This document shows positions 14,163-26,800 of a stretch of 64,000 nucleotides of DNA, in pieces. Source of the DNA: Trema orientale (lineage: Eukaryota > Streptophyta > Magnoliopsida > Rosales > Cannabaceae); the NCBI GenBank assembly GCA_002914845.1, contig JXTC01000048.1, forward strand, positions 1,113,997 to 1,177,996, written 5' to 3'. The first letter of the stretch is position 1; each line of letters begins with the position of its first letter. Made by a program: the position numbers and the translations under genes. Under the pieces are notes generated by a model. It saw only the letters and a program-made list of their open reading frames with translations, did no database searches and was not told where the DNA came from.

Positions 14163-15505
14163 GAATTTGTTTTAAGATATGTATTTAGGATTAAGGCTTG
14201 TTATACAGCAAAGCCATGTAATGGCAATAATTGTACCTAAAATTCCCTGGTTTTCTTTCCACGGTTCTTTTTCTTATGCTGTGGATCGAAATGGGTTTCG
14301 AGGACCTATAATTTCAACACTAGAACCTTTTTTTTTTTTCCGTTTCACTTTTGTAAGGATTATACATAAATGATGAAATATGATATAATAGTTTCTTTAT
14401 CTGAGCTTGGTCATGGTTGTTCTGTAATGCTATCAAGCTATTTGTTTCTTGTCTTTCTCTTTAGTGGTCCTGGCAAATTTGATAATGTATTATCAAGTAA
14501 TATCCAAGGTGTTCACCCCATTATAACTATTATTATCCGCCTCGTTAATGTTACAAACTCTCTTTCTGTGTCTAGAGACTAGTTTCTTGATTTGTCTTCT
14601 GGTTCTTTGTTCAGTAAACAGATGAACTCACAGCTTGGAAGTTTTTTTTTTGTTTGTTTGTTTTTTTTTTTTTTTTTACAAGTTTCTTTCGATCACTTTA
14701 TATTTTTGAATCATACAGTATATGTAGAACCGTTTTGACATATTGAACTCTAATCGTGTGCAAACTGTCTAGTTTTGTACGTTAAGTAGAGTTTTGATGT
14801 AATGTCAAACTGAAACTCTTAGCTAAAAGTCGAAAATCATTAATCATGTCATTCGGTCATGCCACATATTAAGCTAACCTTTAGAAGATCATGCTAACCT
14901 TTAGAAGACCATGATCATCATTTTTCTATTAGAACTCCTCCAGTTTCAATTACATCCAAGGCAAATTGGCCTTGGAGGCAGCAGAGTCACGTTTCCAAAG
15001 GCACCCATTCGAACCTATCATTCAAAGAAACTAGAGTTGTTCTCAGATTCTTAAAGGGGTCACGTGACAAGTCACGTGAATATGATTGAACTTTGGAGCC
15101 TGCCATTTTGTGCTATACTTCTTGATTCATTAGATTCACGAGCACTAAAGATGTTTTGAAATCACATGTTGGGGGGAGTTGTGTGGTGGGGGGAGTTGTG
15201 TGGTCCTAAATGCAACTTTTTCCTTTTAAATATCTTTCCATATCTATAAGCCGGCCATCTATTGTCCAATGCCAATATTTGATATCAAACATTGTTGTCA
15301 AAAGACACTTTATTGCAACAAGATTCATGATGAAGTGATATGAAGGGACTCGGAGACGTTGTTTGAGCGTTTGACTAGAACAAGTTAATGCCATAAATTT
15401 AATGCGCAACAACTTTGTCTTATTGAGGAAACTTAATACCAAAATGAAAGCAAATTGGCCTAATTTGCTGGTATTCTCTATGTTACAAAGCTATAGCCTA
15501 TACAC
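14163..15505. other. 3' flank of BAM1 and intergenic DNA
   Basis: The first few hundred bases are the probable 3' UTR. Short tandem doublets occur, for example CTAACCTTTAGAAGA near 14875 and 14894, and GGGGGGAGTTGTGTGGT near 15173 and 15189. No gene is supported, and open frames on either strand lack splice-consistent domains. Confidence 0.5.
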
Positions 15506-17985
15506 ATTACAACAAAAATGTGAATTAGTAATATTTCATTAGTGACATTAACCTTAAAAATGTCACAATAATAATATTTTGTGACATTTGCTGAAAAATA
15601 TCATTAATTTACAAGGATATTATGATCTTTGAAAAACATATTTTAAAAATTTAATAACACTTTAAAAATGTCACTAAAATTTGTCTTTAGTACAATATTT
15701 CAAATATCAGTAACATTTTAAAAATGTGATTAAAGTTAGCTTTTAGTAGGATTTGAAAAATCAATTAAATTTTCAGATTTAGTGACATTTTAAAAATGTG
15801 ATTAAAGTTAGATTTTAGTAGGATTTGAAAAATCAATTAAATTTTTAATTTAGTGACATTTTAAAAATGTCATTTATTCATCTCCAAATTATTAATAATT
15901 TTAAGAAGAAATATATCAAAATGAAAAATTATAAGTTTAGACATAAAAATAATAAGAATATATATATATATATAAGAAGAGTATGAGTACTCCCTATGTT
16001 TCTCTTTTTTTATTAATTTGTTTATTTACCATCATATTACGTCTCAAAAAAATAAAATGCACCATCATACTCAATCTAACTAAAAATAAATACATTTTTT
16101 TTTCTCAAAGAAGTTAAATGACAGGAGAATTCGTGTAAAAAATAATGAAACCATTTTAGGAAAATTACATCCATACTAATTATAAAATAGTTATATAAGT
16201 AGAATGGATCTCCTATAATAAACTCTTTGAAGAATATAATCCTCTAAAACCATTAAGAAAAAGGAAGAGAACGTAAAGTCAGTTTTACAGTCAAGTTCAA
16301 TAATTTCATAATTATTGTATAATATATTATTAGATTAATTAATTAAAATAGTAAAATATCTTCTAAATTTTAAATTAAAGATGTGTATATAATTTATGAC
16401 AGATGAATGATAATTTAAATTTAAGATTACTACAAAACAAAAGAATTTAAATTTAAAATCTTTGTAGATTCCTTAAATGTTCTAGTAAATCTAAATTTAA
16501 TTTCTTTTAGAATTCCTAAAATTCAGCATACCAAGAAAATAAACTTAAAATAAAGAGTAACTTATCTACTATTAAGTCATATATTTTGTCATCTACCTAA
16601 TCGTGTGCCTTCATGCACTCCACCAACAAATACTTCTCTCAATATTAAGTTTAGTTTTTACAGTTACATCTTCTTATATTTCTTATGCCTTCATCTTTTT
16701 TATTTTGTAGCACTAAGTGATTATGTGAGTCATCTCCAAGCTTCTATTTTATATTTCTCTGTGCAAGCTAGTTTGTTTTGTTTTGTTTTTTTAATCAAAT
16801 TTTCTAATAATTTCTTTTGATTCTTTATTAGGTTTACTTATTTAATTAAAATGATGGTTTATCTGATGCAACTCATTTATAGAAAAGAAGAAAGCGACTG
16901 GGAAAAATGAGGAGGAAAAAAAAAAGCACATAACCTAAAAAATTTGATCCATATGTATAAATCTTCTCTCTCTTATTCCATTTTACTCCTACAGGAAACT
17001 TCTGCATTATTTTTTATAACAAAATATTATTTATTTATTTTTCCTTTGTTTATTTTTCAAGAATCCAACGAGAGATATACAATGAGAGATGTGTACAAGG
17101 ACTATCTAAGCAATGTTGATATTTTTTATTTATTTATTTTTCAAGATTCCGATAAGCTCCATGCTGATGAGATAGGTTATCTACGGAAAGTAAAGAACTC
17201 AATTCACCATTTTAGCTGATCTATTTTTGTAGCCTTTAATTCTATATATTTTTGTGTAAATTTTAAATTCATGTCAAATTCATTATTTTTATCAATCAAT
17301 AATCTATTTATTTTTTAGTTTTCATTTTTTGTTGTATTCATTCTGGTAAATATTATATTGAAATTATTACTTTGAATATAAAAATAGTAAAAGAATAAAA
17401 AGGAACCCGTAAACATTAAATCAATGAATTTACATGCAATAAATATAGTTATGTATAATAATTTGCTAGCATCTAAATATCGTTGATAACATATTTTTTT
17501 ATTGACTATTAAAGAAAACACAAAAAAAAAAAAAAATCCATATTATATAATTTTTTCTTAAAAGAAATAGCAACCAGAAGTTTTACAGGTAATAATGAAT
17601 TTTCTTGATCTAAATATGTGATTTAGATTAGTGACATTTTTTCAAATATTATTAATATAGTTTAATAATATTTTTAAAATACTACTAAAATTTTTCTTGT
17701 ATACTTTTAAAATGTTTTTTTATTTACTAAGTTAAATAATTCATTGATATTCGGAAATGTTATCAACATAGTATGGTAGCATTTTATAAATGCCACTAAA
17801 AAGGACGATATAGTGACATTTAAAATGTTACAAGACTTTTAGTCGTATGAGCATATTTTACATTTGCTACAAATGTCACTAACATTATAAATGCCACTAA
17901 AAATAAGTAATAATGACATTTTTAAATGTCACATATGAGGATTTTTATTTTAGTGACATTACTAGTGAATAGTAATGTTCATGTT
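15506..17985. mobile_element. Possible non-autonomous CACTA-like element with subterminal repeats
   Basis: The left end CACATTACAACAAAAATGTG is one change from the usual plant CACTA start (CACTACAA...). Both ends are dense in short inverted motifs of the type TTTAGTGACATTTTTAAATGTCACTAA: 15535-15870 on the left and 17625-17965 on the right. This subterminal-repeat layout is typical of CACTA elements. The left block holds a ~70-bp tandem duplication (about 15716 and 15786, sharing ATGTGATTAAAGTTAG and TAGGATTTGAAAAATC). A clean right-hand terminal repeat and 3-bp target duplication were not found. No transposase is visible. Open frames at 16605-16820 and 16944-17219 show no known domain. Confidence 0.45.
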
Positions 17986-18939
17986 ATGATCCTTGTGTCT
18001 AGTCACAAATTGTTTTTTCTTTTTTTCTTTTCCTTTTAAGGAAAGTCTAGTCACAAATTGTTACGTGATAATATTTAGGTCAAGTATATATGTATGTTAT
18101 GAGTTGCTATCATTTTTTCAGTGTTAATGCACATCAAGCTAATCTTACTATGGAAAGAATACAAGATTTAAAACAAATTGAGCTAGTTCATCGGTAGATT
18201 TTATATTATATGTTTCATTGTTATGTGATGAATCTAATGATATATAAATCTCATTATGATATTATCATATGACATAATTAATTTGATTTGATTATTTGAC
18301 TAAAAGTTAAAGCGATCTAACGCAAGTAGTTGAGTAGAAGTAATTTTAACACAAAAACGTCTATATTATAAAGTCACGCATTTTTAAATTTGTGTCACAA
18401 GATTCCTGCGTTCTAATCGCATATGAGCGGTAGCAAGAGGAACGCTAGCAGCACTTTTTTTTTCACTCTTTTGCAGTCTCTCGATCTTACTGCTTGACAT
18501 GTGAATTTCACTATGGTTTATTATATTATTAAAATATTAAACTAGATAATGGAATTCACGTGTCAAATTGTGAGACTGGAGAGTGTAAAAAAAAGTAAGA
18601 AAAAGAATGTATTTAACATTCTTCGTGGTAGCAAATAACAATATATACCCAAAATACCTCTTTATTTATAAATTAAATTCTCAATTTTTGTGTCTCGCAC
18701 TAGAATACGCTACTTGGATGGAAAACCAAGACTACTTCATCAAAAAGATATGGCTTTCCCTTTTTCAATCTCCAAGCTCCTACTATTGAGGTTCACCAGT
18801 ACCACCTTAGTGGTGGAACATTTCTCTTAACTGCTTTCTATCGATCAGAAAGACCATGTCCTACGCCAGCTTAATTTAGTCATCACATCACCCCATTTTA
18901 CAAGCAAAAACAGCGAGCTCTAGAGACCCATTCAATTGC
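17986..18939. other. Intergenic DNA with a short hairpin element
   Basis: About 18450-18602 forms an imperfect inverted repeat: CACTCTTTTGCAGTCTC..TTGACATGTGAATTTC against GAATTCACGTGTCAA..GAGACTGGAGAGTG. It may be a small MITE. Elsewhere nothing coding is supported. Confidence 0.5.
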
Positions 18940-19012
18940 CACGTGTATGCATGGAGCTCAACTCCAAGCTCTACTTGTCACGAATTTTTGGGGGCCATAA
19001 CTAGTATTTATA
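18940..19012 (+). promoter_or_regulatory. G-box and TATA-like element of the LEA/KIN gene
   Basis: A CACGTG core (in GCCACGTGTATG) at 18940-18945 and a TATTTATAT box at 19004-19012 lie about 180 and 110 bp before the start codon. The pairing suits a stress-responsive gene. Function is inferred from position. Confidence 0.55.
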
Positions 19013-19121
19013 TGTGACTTCAAATAGCCTAGTTACCAAAAAGTGTACAAGAAACTCACATCAATACAAGTGATCAACTAAACATTTTGTTCCAATAGTA
19101 CTACAAATTTCACTGAAAAAT

Positions 19122-20106
19122 ATGTCGAACTTGCAGGAAAGCTTTAACGCAGGCCAAACCCAGGCCCAAGCCCAGGTATCGAAAATATTCCCAATTTGAT
19201 CAGAATCTATAGTTTTGATCTATTTCTTTGACCATTTTCAATATGCTCCATTTTATCTGGGGCACTATAGTGATAGTGAGATTATGTTTTTCTTGTGTTG
19301 TAGGGTAAGACAGGAAAGTTGTCACAGTCCGTTAAGGACTCAGCAAGTGAAGCTAGAGACAGGACAGCTAATGCAGCTCAATCAGCATCTGACTCTGCCC
19401 AGCAAGGAAAGGAACAAAGCACCGGATTCCTCCAACAGGTCCTAATTTTACGCCTTTTAAACAATTCCCGTTAGATTACCAATTCTCTCAAAAGCTTAGA
19501 TGCTAAAGAAATGAAAGACTTGCACTGACATTGATTATTATACTGGTAAGAATGTTATTTTCGTCACAAACGGCTAATGTGTCTGACGCATCACAATCAT
19601 CTAATGCGAATTACACTACAAATGAAAGACTAAGATGAATCAGAGAGACTCTACCGATGCTCATATGCTTAATAATATTTTTGTTTTAGAAATAAAAGGC
19701 TATGATGAATCAGAGAGACTCTACCAATGCTCATATGCTTAATAATATTTTTGTTTTAGAAAGTATTTTTTCACCACATGTTTCCTTAGCATTACTCCTT
19801 TTTATGTTTTTTATTTATATTTTTTGAAGTGTAAGACTTGTAAACTTGGTCTGGATGACTTATAGAGCCATAGACATGGTATCCATATTACACATTTTGT
19901 ATCGTCAAATATGTAGATTATGGTGTGGTCTTGAAAAATTTCCCATTTCTTTTTTTTTTTTTTTGGGTAAACATCCCATTTCCTTATTGTATGTCTATAA
20001 TGTTTGTGTATGTATGAATTGCTAGACCGGAGAGCAAGTGAAGAACATGGCTCAGGAAGCTGTGGACAGCGTCAAGAGCACACTTGGCGTGACTGACAAG
20101 AAGTGA
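19122..20106 (+). CDS. Small hydrophilic KIN/LEA-like stress protein
   Basis: Three exons (19122-19175, 19304-19438, 20026-20106) join in phase to an 89-aa protein that starts MSNLQESFNAGQTQAQAQ and ends VKSTLGVTDKK. It is lysine-, glutamine- and alanine-rich, lacks hydrophobic segments, and carries an ARDRTANAAQSASDSAQQGKE region and a GEQVKNMAQEAVDSVKS helix. This matches plant KIN2/COR6.6-like and short group LEA proteins, which accumulate under cold, drought or ABA and are thought to protect cell structures. The Arabidopsis proteins KIN1/KIN2 are about 66 aa, so this one is longer. An AATAAA signal follows at 20275. Intron 2 carries a 70-bp tandem duplication. From memory, an LEA gene (At4g13560) also neighbours the HIL1 lipase in Arabidopsis. 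The exact LEA group is uncertain. Confidence 0.85.
19621..19760 (+). repeat. 70-bp tandem duplication in intron 2 of the LEA/KIN gene
   Basis: Two 70-bp copies (19621-19690 and 19691-19760) share GATGAATCAGAGAGACTC and TGCTCATATGCTTAATAATA. They differ at only a few positions, so the duplication is recent. Confidence 0.93.
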
Positions 20107-20856
20107 AGAAAACCCAAACTAATTTTATTTCGGCTATATTATAAAGTGGCTGATACTCCTTCATGGGATTATTATTATTCCTTTAGGCGATTCATTAGGA
20201 CTACTATTATTGTTATTATTTATTTCTTAATCTTTCCCTTTTTCCCTACCTATAATTGTTGTGAATCAGTTTGTAATAAAAGCCTCTAGTTACTCTTTTG
20301 AGAAATTAAAATAAAGTTTCCACTGCTTGTAATGCAAAGAGGTGGTTTTGTTTCATATTTTGCAATATCTTTTCTCTCTATTAATTTCATGATAAGGTTT
20401 ATGAAGTAACTTATAAAGGCTTTTAATTAGTACCAACCCAAAAGGTTTTGCTGATGCTTTAATCCAATGTTAGTTTGATGTACTCTTATATATCTCCTTT
20501 CCAAATTTTAACTGAGAAATATTAATAATAACCTAATTTTATTATTACTTGTATTGACTCTTAAGGACGTATGACATAAATTTTATAGATTAATTATCGT
20601 TTTTACTAGAACGATCCTGTCAGGTTATTGTTTAGAATGTTTATGCAATATCAACAGACCATACATATCATTATTCAAAAAGTCGTTTGCCATCCCAAAA
20701 CTTTATGTAAATAATAAAAATAATCATAAGATTACACACACACACTCTCTCTCTGCTAAAATAAATTTTATTTTTAGTTCCAAAAAATTATATAAATATT
20801 ATTTTAGTCTATATCTTTTAGAATTCAATTTTTTTTAGGACCTAATATTTAGAAAT
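20107..20856. other. 3' flank of the LEA/KIN gene
   Basis: Contains the probable 3' UTR with AATAAA at 20275-20280, then AT-rich DNA and a short (CA)n(CT)n run near 20733-20754. No other gene is seen. Confidence 0.6.
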
Positions 20857-21448
20857 TGTTGGAATTATGGCTTCGAATTAAGCCAAGGAAAAATTTTGGG
20901 CAAGGCCCAAATAGAACTTGGAAGTTACTTTTTTTTTTTTGATTACTCAGTTTATGTGAGCATATATCTATATATATGAACATGAAGAAAAAAAAAAAGA
21001 GTTGCAGCCATATGAAGTCTTTGGCAGCCATTTGTTATTTTTGGTCTCAAAATATACAATTGTTTCTCTCTTAGTTTTGTGGGAATTTGGTATAAACAAG
21101 TTTTGGGTTTTGTTTCTTGGTGCTTGTTTATTTGTTATTTCCTTTTGATATTGGCATTAAGATTGTTAGCAAAGCATCTTCTTTGCGGTCTTGATTGCTT
21201 TTGTGAGAGAGATTTGGGTGTATTTGGGATTTGGGTGTGAAGAAAATTTTGTCAGACTTTTGTAATCTCCTTTGGTTATAGTGGAATTTTTCGCCGTCTC
21301 CGACGTGGACGTAGGCTATATTTTATAGCTGAACTACGATAAATCCTTGTGTTGCTTGTGATTTTCTGTTATTTATATTTTGTTGTAAATCCCTATAATT
21401 TGACGTTTGTCTAGCAAGTTTGGTATTTGTGCTTCCGCTGGCACAACA
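20857..21448 (+). repeat. 5' LTR of the copia element
   Basis: 592 bp, from TGTTGGAATTATGGC to GGCACAACA. It includes a TATATCTATATATATG promoter-like stretch near 20965 and a GCTTCCGCTGG end shared with the 3' LTR. Confidence 0.9.
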
Positions 21449-21528
21449 AGTGGTATCAGAGCTTTAGGTTCTTTGATTTGATTTTGGGCTTATTATTTGT
21501 CAAATTATTTTGAATTTCGGCTTCTGCG

Positions 21529-22550
21529 ATGGCGATAATGACAAGATATGATATTGCAAAATTTGACGGGAAGGAATATTTATGAGTCTGAATTTGATTG
21601 GATTCCTCACTAGTTGGTTATTTGAAATAGCATTTGTACACTCTTCATATGTCAATTTGTTGTCAAAAAATTAGAGTATTTGACTTTTGTGAGTGTGGTC
21701 AAGTTTGGTTCCACCGTTTGTAGGATTAAAGGCATAATGGATTATATCCATTTAGAATTTTTGGGTCCTTCTCCTAATTTATCTGTGGGTGGTTCTTGTT
21801 ATTTTCTGGTATTTGATGATGACTATGGTGTAAAATTTTATGAAAGTCAATTCTGCAAGGAGGAAAAGATAGTGAGATACCGCACTATTTGCAGGACACC
21901 ACAACGATTTTTGGTTGCAGAATATTTGATTTAGACTCTTTTGGGGAAAGCTTGCTGCTTACTTTCTGTTGTTTGCATGCCAAAAGGTAATTGGATTGAA
22001 GCTTTTGGATATATCTGCTATTTGGTCAGAAGATCTCTATCAACTGCATTTTGTTTGAAGACTCCGTTTGAAGTATGGCTTGGGAATTCTGCTATCTTTG
22101 ATTTGAAATTATTTGGTTGTCTTGCTTATGCTCTTGTGAATGATGGTAAACTCGAGCGATTGACAACAATCTTCCATGGATTTGAGTTTGAGGTGAACGG
22201 CTTTTTGTTGTGGTTTATTGAGCCATTGTCACTAAGTTTGTTAGTTAGCAGAGTTCTTGAATTTGATGAGTTGGCCATCCTATTTGGTATAGGGGAGTTA
22301 GTATGTGCAGATAAAGATCCCGGTGTTTGTAAGCAGGTGGAGCTTCCAGTTGAAACTTCTGTCAAAACTTTTGATTCTACTACTTTGTGCATTGTTAGTA
22401 GAGAGAGGAGTTTGCCTCATTAGTTTGGTTTTGCAGAGTTAGTTTCTTTTGTGTTAGTTGCGAAAAATATGGTGACCGAGTCAGGTGCTATTTGGAAGTT
22501 CAAGCACTGCTTGGACTTATTTGGTGTTGCAGATTGTGATTAGCCCTTCG
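21529..22550 (+). pseudogene. Copia gag-pol remnant (gag start plus integrase pieces)
   Basis: A gag-like start at 21529 (MAIMTRYDIAKFDGKEY) hits a stop after 18 codons. Sequence then resumes in pieces of the integrase region. 21680-21934 has VKFGSTVCRIKGIMDYIH, FLGPSPNLSVGGSCYFLV and FDDDYGVKFY, resembling the D-containing integrase core. 21941-22423 has CYLVRRSLSTAFCLKTPFEV, FGCLAYALVNDGKLE and LWFIEPLSL, the region after the core. 22430-22540 holds a short piece resembling the very end of pol. Protease, reverse transcriptase and RNase H are absent. It cannot encode its own transposition proteins. Confidence 0.85.
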
Positions 22551-22621
22551 GAGTTTTGGAAGAGATGGCAAAGATGTTTCATTATTTTGGACTTGGCTTA
22601 ATTTTGCGCCAAAGTGGAGAT

Positions 22622-23211
22622 TGTTGGAATTATGGCTTCCAATTAAGCCAAGGAAAAATTTTGGGCAAGGCCCAAATAGAACTTGGAAGTTACCATTTTT
22701 TTTGATTACTCAGTTTATGTGAGCATATATATATATATATGAACATGAAGAAAAAAAAAAGAGTTGCAACCATATGAAGTCTTTGGCAACCATTTGTTAT
22801 TTTTGGTCTCAAAATATACAATTGTTTCTCTCTTAGTTTTGTGAGAATTTGGTATAAACAAGCTTTGGGTTTTGTTTCTTTGGTGCTTGTTTATTTGTTA
22901 TTTCCTTTTGATATTGGCATTAAGATTGTTAGCAAAGCATCTTCTTTGCGGTCTTGATTACTTTTGTGAGAGAGATTTGGGTGTATTTGGGATTTGGGTA
23001 TGAGGAAAATTTTGTCAGACTTTTGTAATCTCCTTTGGTTATAGTGAAATTCTTCGCCGTCTCCGACGTGGAAGTAGGCTATATTTTATAGCTGAACCGC
23101 GATAAATTCTTGTGTTGCTTGTGATTTTCTGTTATTTATATTTTGTCGTAAATCCCTATAATTTGACATTTGTCTAGCAAGTTTGGTATTTGTGCTTCCG
23201 CTGGCACAACA
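22622..23211 (+). repeat. 3' LTR of the copia element
   Basis: 590 bp, nearly identical to the 5' LTR. Visible differences include a length change in the T-run and (TA)n tract, GTTGCAGCC to GTTGCAACC, and one extra T in GTTTCTTTGG. Confidence 0.9.
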
Positions 23212-23816
23212 AAAATTTTATTTTGTTTCAATTTGAAAAATTAATTTATAACCATCATTAAATTGAGACCGAAAAAAAAAAGTTGTTGAAGATAATAGGA
23301 TGTGTTAATTTGAAGATTCAAGAAATAAAACTGAGACAAGACTAATAAAACAATTGTACCAAGATTGGATGGGTCATTTGAAGATTTTAGAAGTGAAGAT
23401 TTTGGAACATTATATAGGTTTTTTTTAAAATATTTTTTTCATTAAAAAAAAAAATGTGACTCATTTTCTTTCTTCCCTGACAAACGACGCCCTTACTACT
23501 GTCGTTTTCTATCTTATTGACAAAAAAAATAAAAATAAAAAATAAAAAAAGAAAAAGAAAAATACCTTATTGCACATTTCAGGCCCATAACTGTCGGAGG
23601 ATAACGACAATAACGGTAGGCCCGCCTCGGCTTCTCTACTTGTTTCTCAGACCTTCTTCTTCTTCCCTCTACTTTCGTCAGCGTACACGATAAGCCAATC
23701 CCACTTCACAGGAGGACCTCCTAATTCCCAATTATCTCCTTCTCATTCTTCTGAAATTACACTCCTGCCACTACCACACTTTACAAGGAGAAACTCACTC
23801 ACCACCTTCGTACCCT

Positions 23817-23848
<32 letters not shown>

Positions 23849-23858
23849 GTGCTCGGCC
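23212..23858 (+). promoter_or_regulatory. Upstream region of the lipase gene, with a CT-rich leader
   Basis: This lies between the copia 3' LTR and the lipase start codon. From about 23640 it becomes pyrimidine-rich and ends in a (CT)n run (23816-23842) just before the ATG, a common plant 5' leader feature. No clear TATA box was seen. The retroelement insertion leaves only about 650 bp between its 3' LTR and the start codon. Confidence 0.5.
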
Positions 23859-26800
23859 ATGGCTTCTCTCCCAACCAACTACACTCTTCATCTTCACCAA
23901 TGCTTATCCTCACTCTCCCCCAGACTCTGTTATCTACGGAACTGTGAATTTTCTCGGCGATTCCCGGCCTCACTTTCCGGGAAAATTGAGATGTTTGCTT
24001 TCCGGGAAAGTTTAAGAGGCAGAGAGAAAGTTTGCTCCTTCTGTTGCTTCTGCAAAGCCGGTACCGAAGTCGATAGGGTTTCGGTCGAGGAAGAAAGTGA
24101 AAGGCCTCCGTTCGATATCAATCTCGCCGTTATTCTTGCTGGTTTCGCATTCGAGGCCTATACTAGCCCTCCTGTAAATGTTTCTGAATCGAATTCAATT
24201 CAATTCCTCTTTATTCTTTTTAGGTTTAGGGGTTTTGATTGAAATTGGGGAAATTGAAAGAATTTAACGACTGGTTTTGCTGGAAAGTGTAGAAGAATAA
24301 TTACTTGCTGATAATATAGATTAAAAGGAAAGTTTGGAACTTCGGATGAGCTTACCTAATAAAGCAATGAAAGAGAAAAAAAAAAAGAAAAAAGAAAAGA
24401 GAGAGAGATAGAGAAGGAAGTATGCTGTTTGAGTTTCCGGGTTTCCATTTCCGGCTCCAATTTCTCGGGAACCAAACGGATTGACTTTCTACTAAGGTTT
24501 GCACAGAAGAAAGAAAGAAAATTAAGTTTCTTTTAATATCATCATTCCGTGATTCTCATAAAATAAGTTAAGATTATGTAACTTACACACCAGTCCCTGC
24601 AATACCCATATTTTTTTCCCCCTGAAAAATAGGATTTGGTTTGGATGGAAAGTGGATGAAAATTGAGGGCATTTCAATCTTCAATAAATATTGTTACTAT
24701 ATAAAGTGTTGCCGACAGCAAATTAATGCAGGTTTTTGCTTTTTGTCAAATTTCACTTAATTTGTTGGTTCTGTTTTCTCCAGGACAATGTTGGTAGACG
24801 CGAAGTTGACGCAGCAAATTGTCAGACTGTGCATCTATCCGAGTATGCAATTCCTTCTAAATCTAATTGATGCTGTATTTTATTCTACATTGTTTAAAGA
24901 ATTTCTTCAATTTCTTGGGTGCATTCGCTTAAACAAGAATCATGATTACTCATGGCTGCTTGTACTAATCCATGTTGTATGAAACCGATAAGTAAAATGG
25001 CCGATTATTTTTTACTTTCATGACCAGGTACATTTTTGCTTTGCTGAGTGCAGATCATTTGTACGCGAGATATATGACGGCCAAATATTTGTTAAATTGA
25101 AAAAGGGTGTTGATCTTCCTGCCATGGATCCCTGGGTTTGTGAATTGTTTTATGCATTATGCACTGAGGACCAACATGAAAGTTCTTTTCTATTTTGATT
25201 ACAACTTTTTCTTTGTTTTCAGGGGACAAGTGATCCATATGTGGTAATGGAACTGGATGGTCAAGTTGTTAAGAGCAAGATTAAATGGGGGTATATTCTT
25301 GCTATTTCACTTTTCCTTTTGGTTCTTCTTAAATATAGAAAATGAGCGTACTAATATATAAAGCCATAGCTAAGAACTCTTCTGATACTTTGGAGTCACT
25401 AAAAGATCTTATCTTGTTTCATATAGCTCGTTACAATTGTAGTTTAAGTTGAAGACTATTTGGTAAAATTATAATTTATAACTTTAGCATTACTGCGGCG
25501 TAATGAAGTGACACTTACAAGAGCTGACTAAAATTCTCGTTATGAGCTCTAGAAATGGGGCAAGAAATCTGACATGCAAGTAGTTGCGACACATTTTGTC
25601 CCTTTAAACGTGAGTTTTTCTATTGTAATAAGTGTGGTGGATCATAAAACGTGAAGCGGTTGATACATTAAGTTCTTCTATATGTTTATGAAATATGGCT
25701 TAAACATGCATCATACCTCCTTTACAAAAAGCTCTTATGGTGCCATGTTGACATTACCTTCTCATTTCCTGATTCTGAAGGACCTCAGTTCATTCATTTT
25801 CTTTTATTTTCTTTGTTTTATCTGCTTGAACAGTTAAATTGCTACTATTATGAAACTAGTTTGCTATCTAATATGTACCCAATATTAATTGGTTTTAAGG
25901 TGTTAAATAGTCAGTTACGGTTTGTTAGAGTTGGTTTAGTGGCTGTTTTAGAGTCTGATTAGGTGATTATTGTTGTTAAGGAATGTTAGTTAGTTAGTTA
26001 GTGTTGAGTGGCAATCACTGGTAGTTGGTTAGGGAAGGTTATAAATAGAGCAGGGACTGGGTTTTTGATGGGGGGATACGGTTTTAGTGAAGAGTTGAGT
26101 TGAATGTTTTGATGTGCTTATCCTCTCGAATTGATCAGCAACCTGTATACTTATATTCTTTTGCAATAAAAGAGTTTTCTTTGGCCAATATCTCTACTGT
26201 TTCTACCCTTTATCCTCGGTATCTTATCACTATCTCACTCTAAAATGTTGGTTATTTTCTTGTCAGTAGTTTTGTAACTGGTAGAACTGTAAATTGCTTG
26301 TTTTTGTTTTGTTTTTCTTTTTCATACTTTTAAATGATGAAGCAATAAAACTAGATATTCCTGCTTTTGTCAGACCATTCCTGTAAATGGAATAGTATGC
26401 AGAACATGATAGCTTAAAATTTTCTCAACTATATATACAGGTTTTAAATATAGTATGTCACAACACAAATCTCAGGGGATGCAGAAAAACACTGGAAATT
26501 TGCTGTGGTACAACTTAAAGATTTTGATATATGTACAAATGATTAAATTGTGTCAGGACAAAAGAGCCAAAATGGAATGAGGAGTTCACTTTTAATATCA
26601 AGCAGCCTCCAAAGAAAAATCTTCAGGTCAATATGCAGAGTTACTGAATCTACAATTTGATTTGCGATAAAAAAGTTCTAATTTGGTCTCTCAATTTTTT
26701 TCCTTCTAGTTGTTGTCTTAAACAATTATAAAGTTACAGCAGATAAGAACCATAGTCAAATGATTATTTTTTTCAAAAATGTATTGATATGGATTTGTGA

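Larger units (their letters stand above)
20857..23211 (+). mobile_element. Internally deleted Ty1-copia retrotransposon with both LTRs
   Basis: The 5' LTR (20857-21448, TGTTGG...CAACA) and the 3' LTR (22622-23211) differ by eye at roughly 15 positions. The primer-binding site TGGTATCAGAGC (21451-21462) matches the initiator tRNA-Met 3' end, and the purine tract AAAGTGGAGA (22611-22620) abuts the 3' LTR. Only about 1.17 kb lies between the LTRs, against roughly 4 kb in complete elements. Flanking GAAAT and AAAAT may be a 5-bp target duplication with one change. The element lies between the LEA gene and the lipase gene and has the same orientation as both. Confidence 0.92.

Noticed and set aside
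16944..17219. 91-codon frame with an ERYTMRDVYKDYL segment
   Set aside because: No domain or splice support; it lies inside the possible CACTA-like element and contains a repeated TATTTATTTATTTTTCAAGA stretch.
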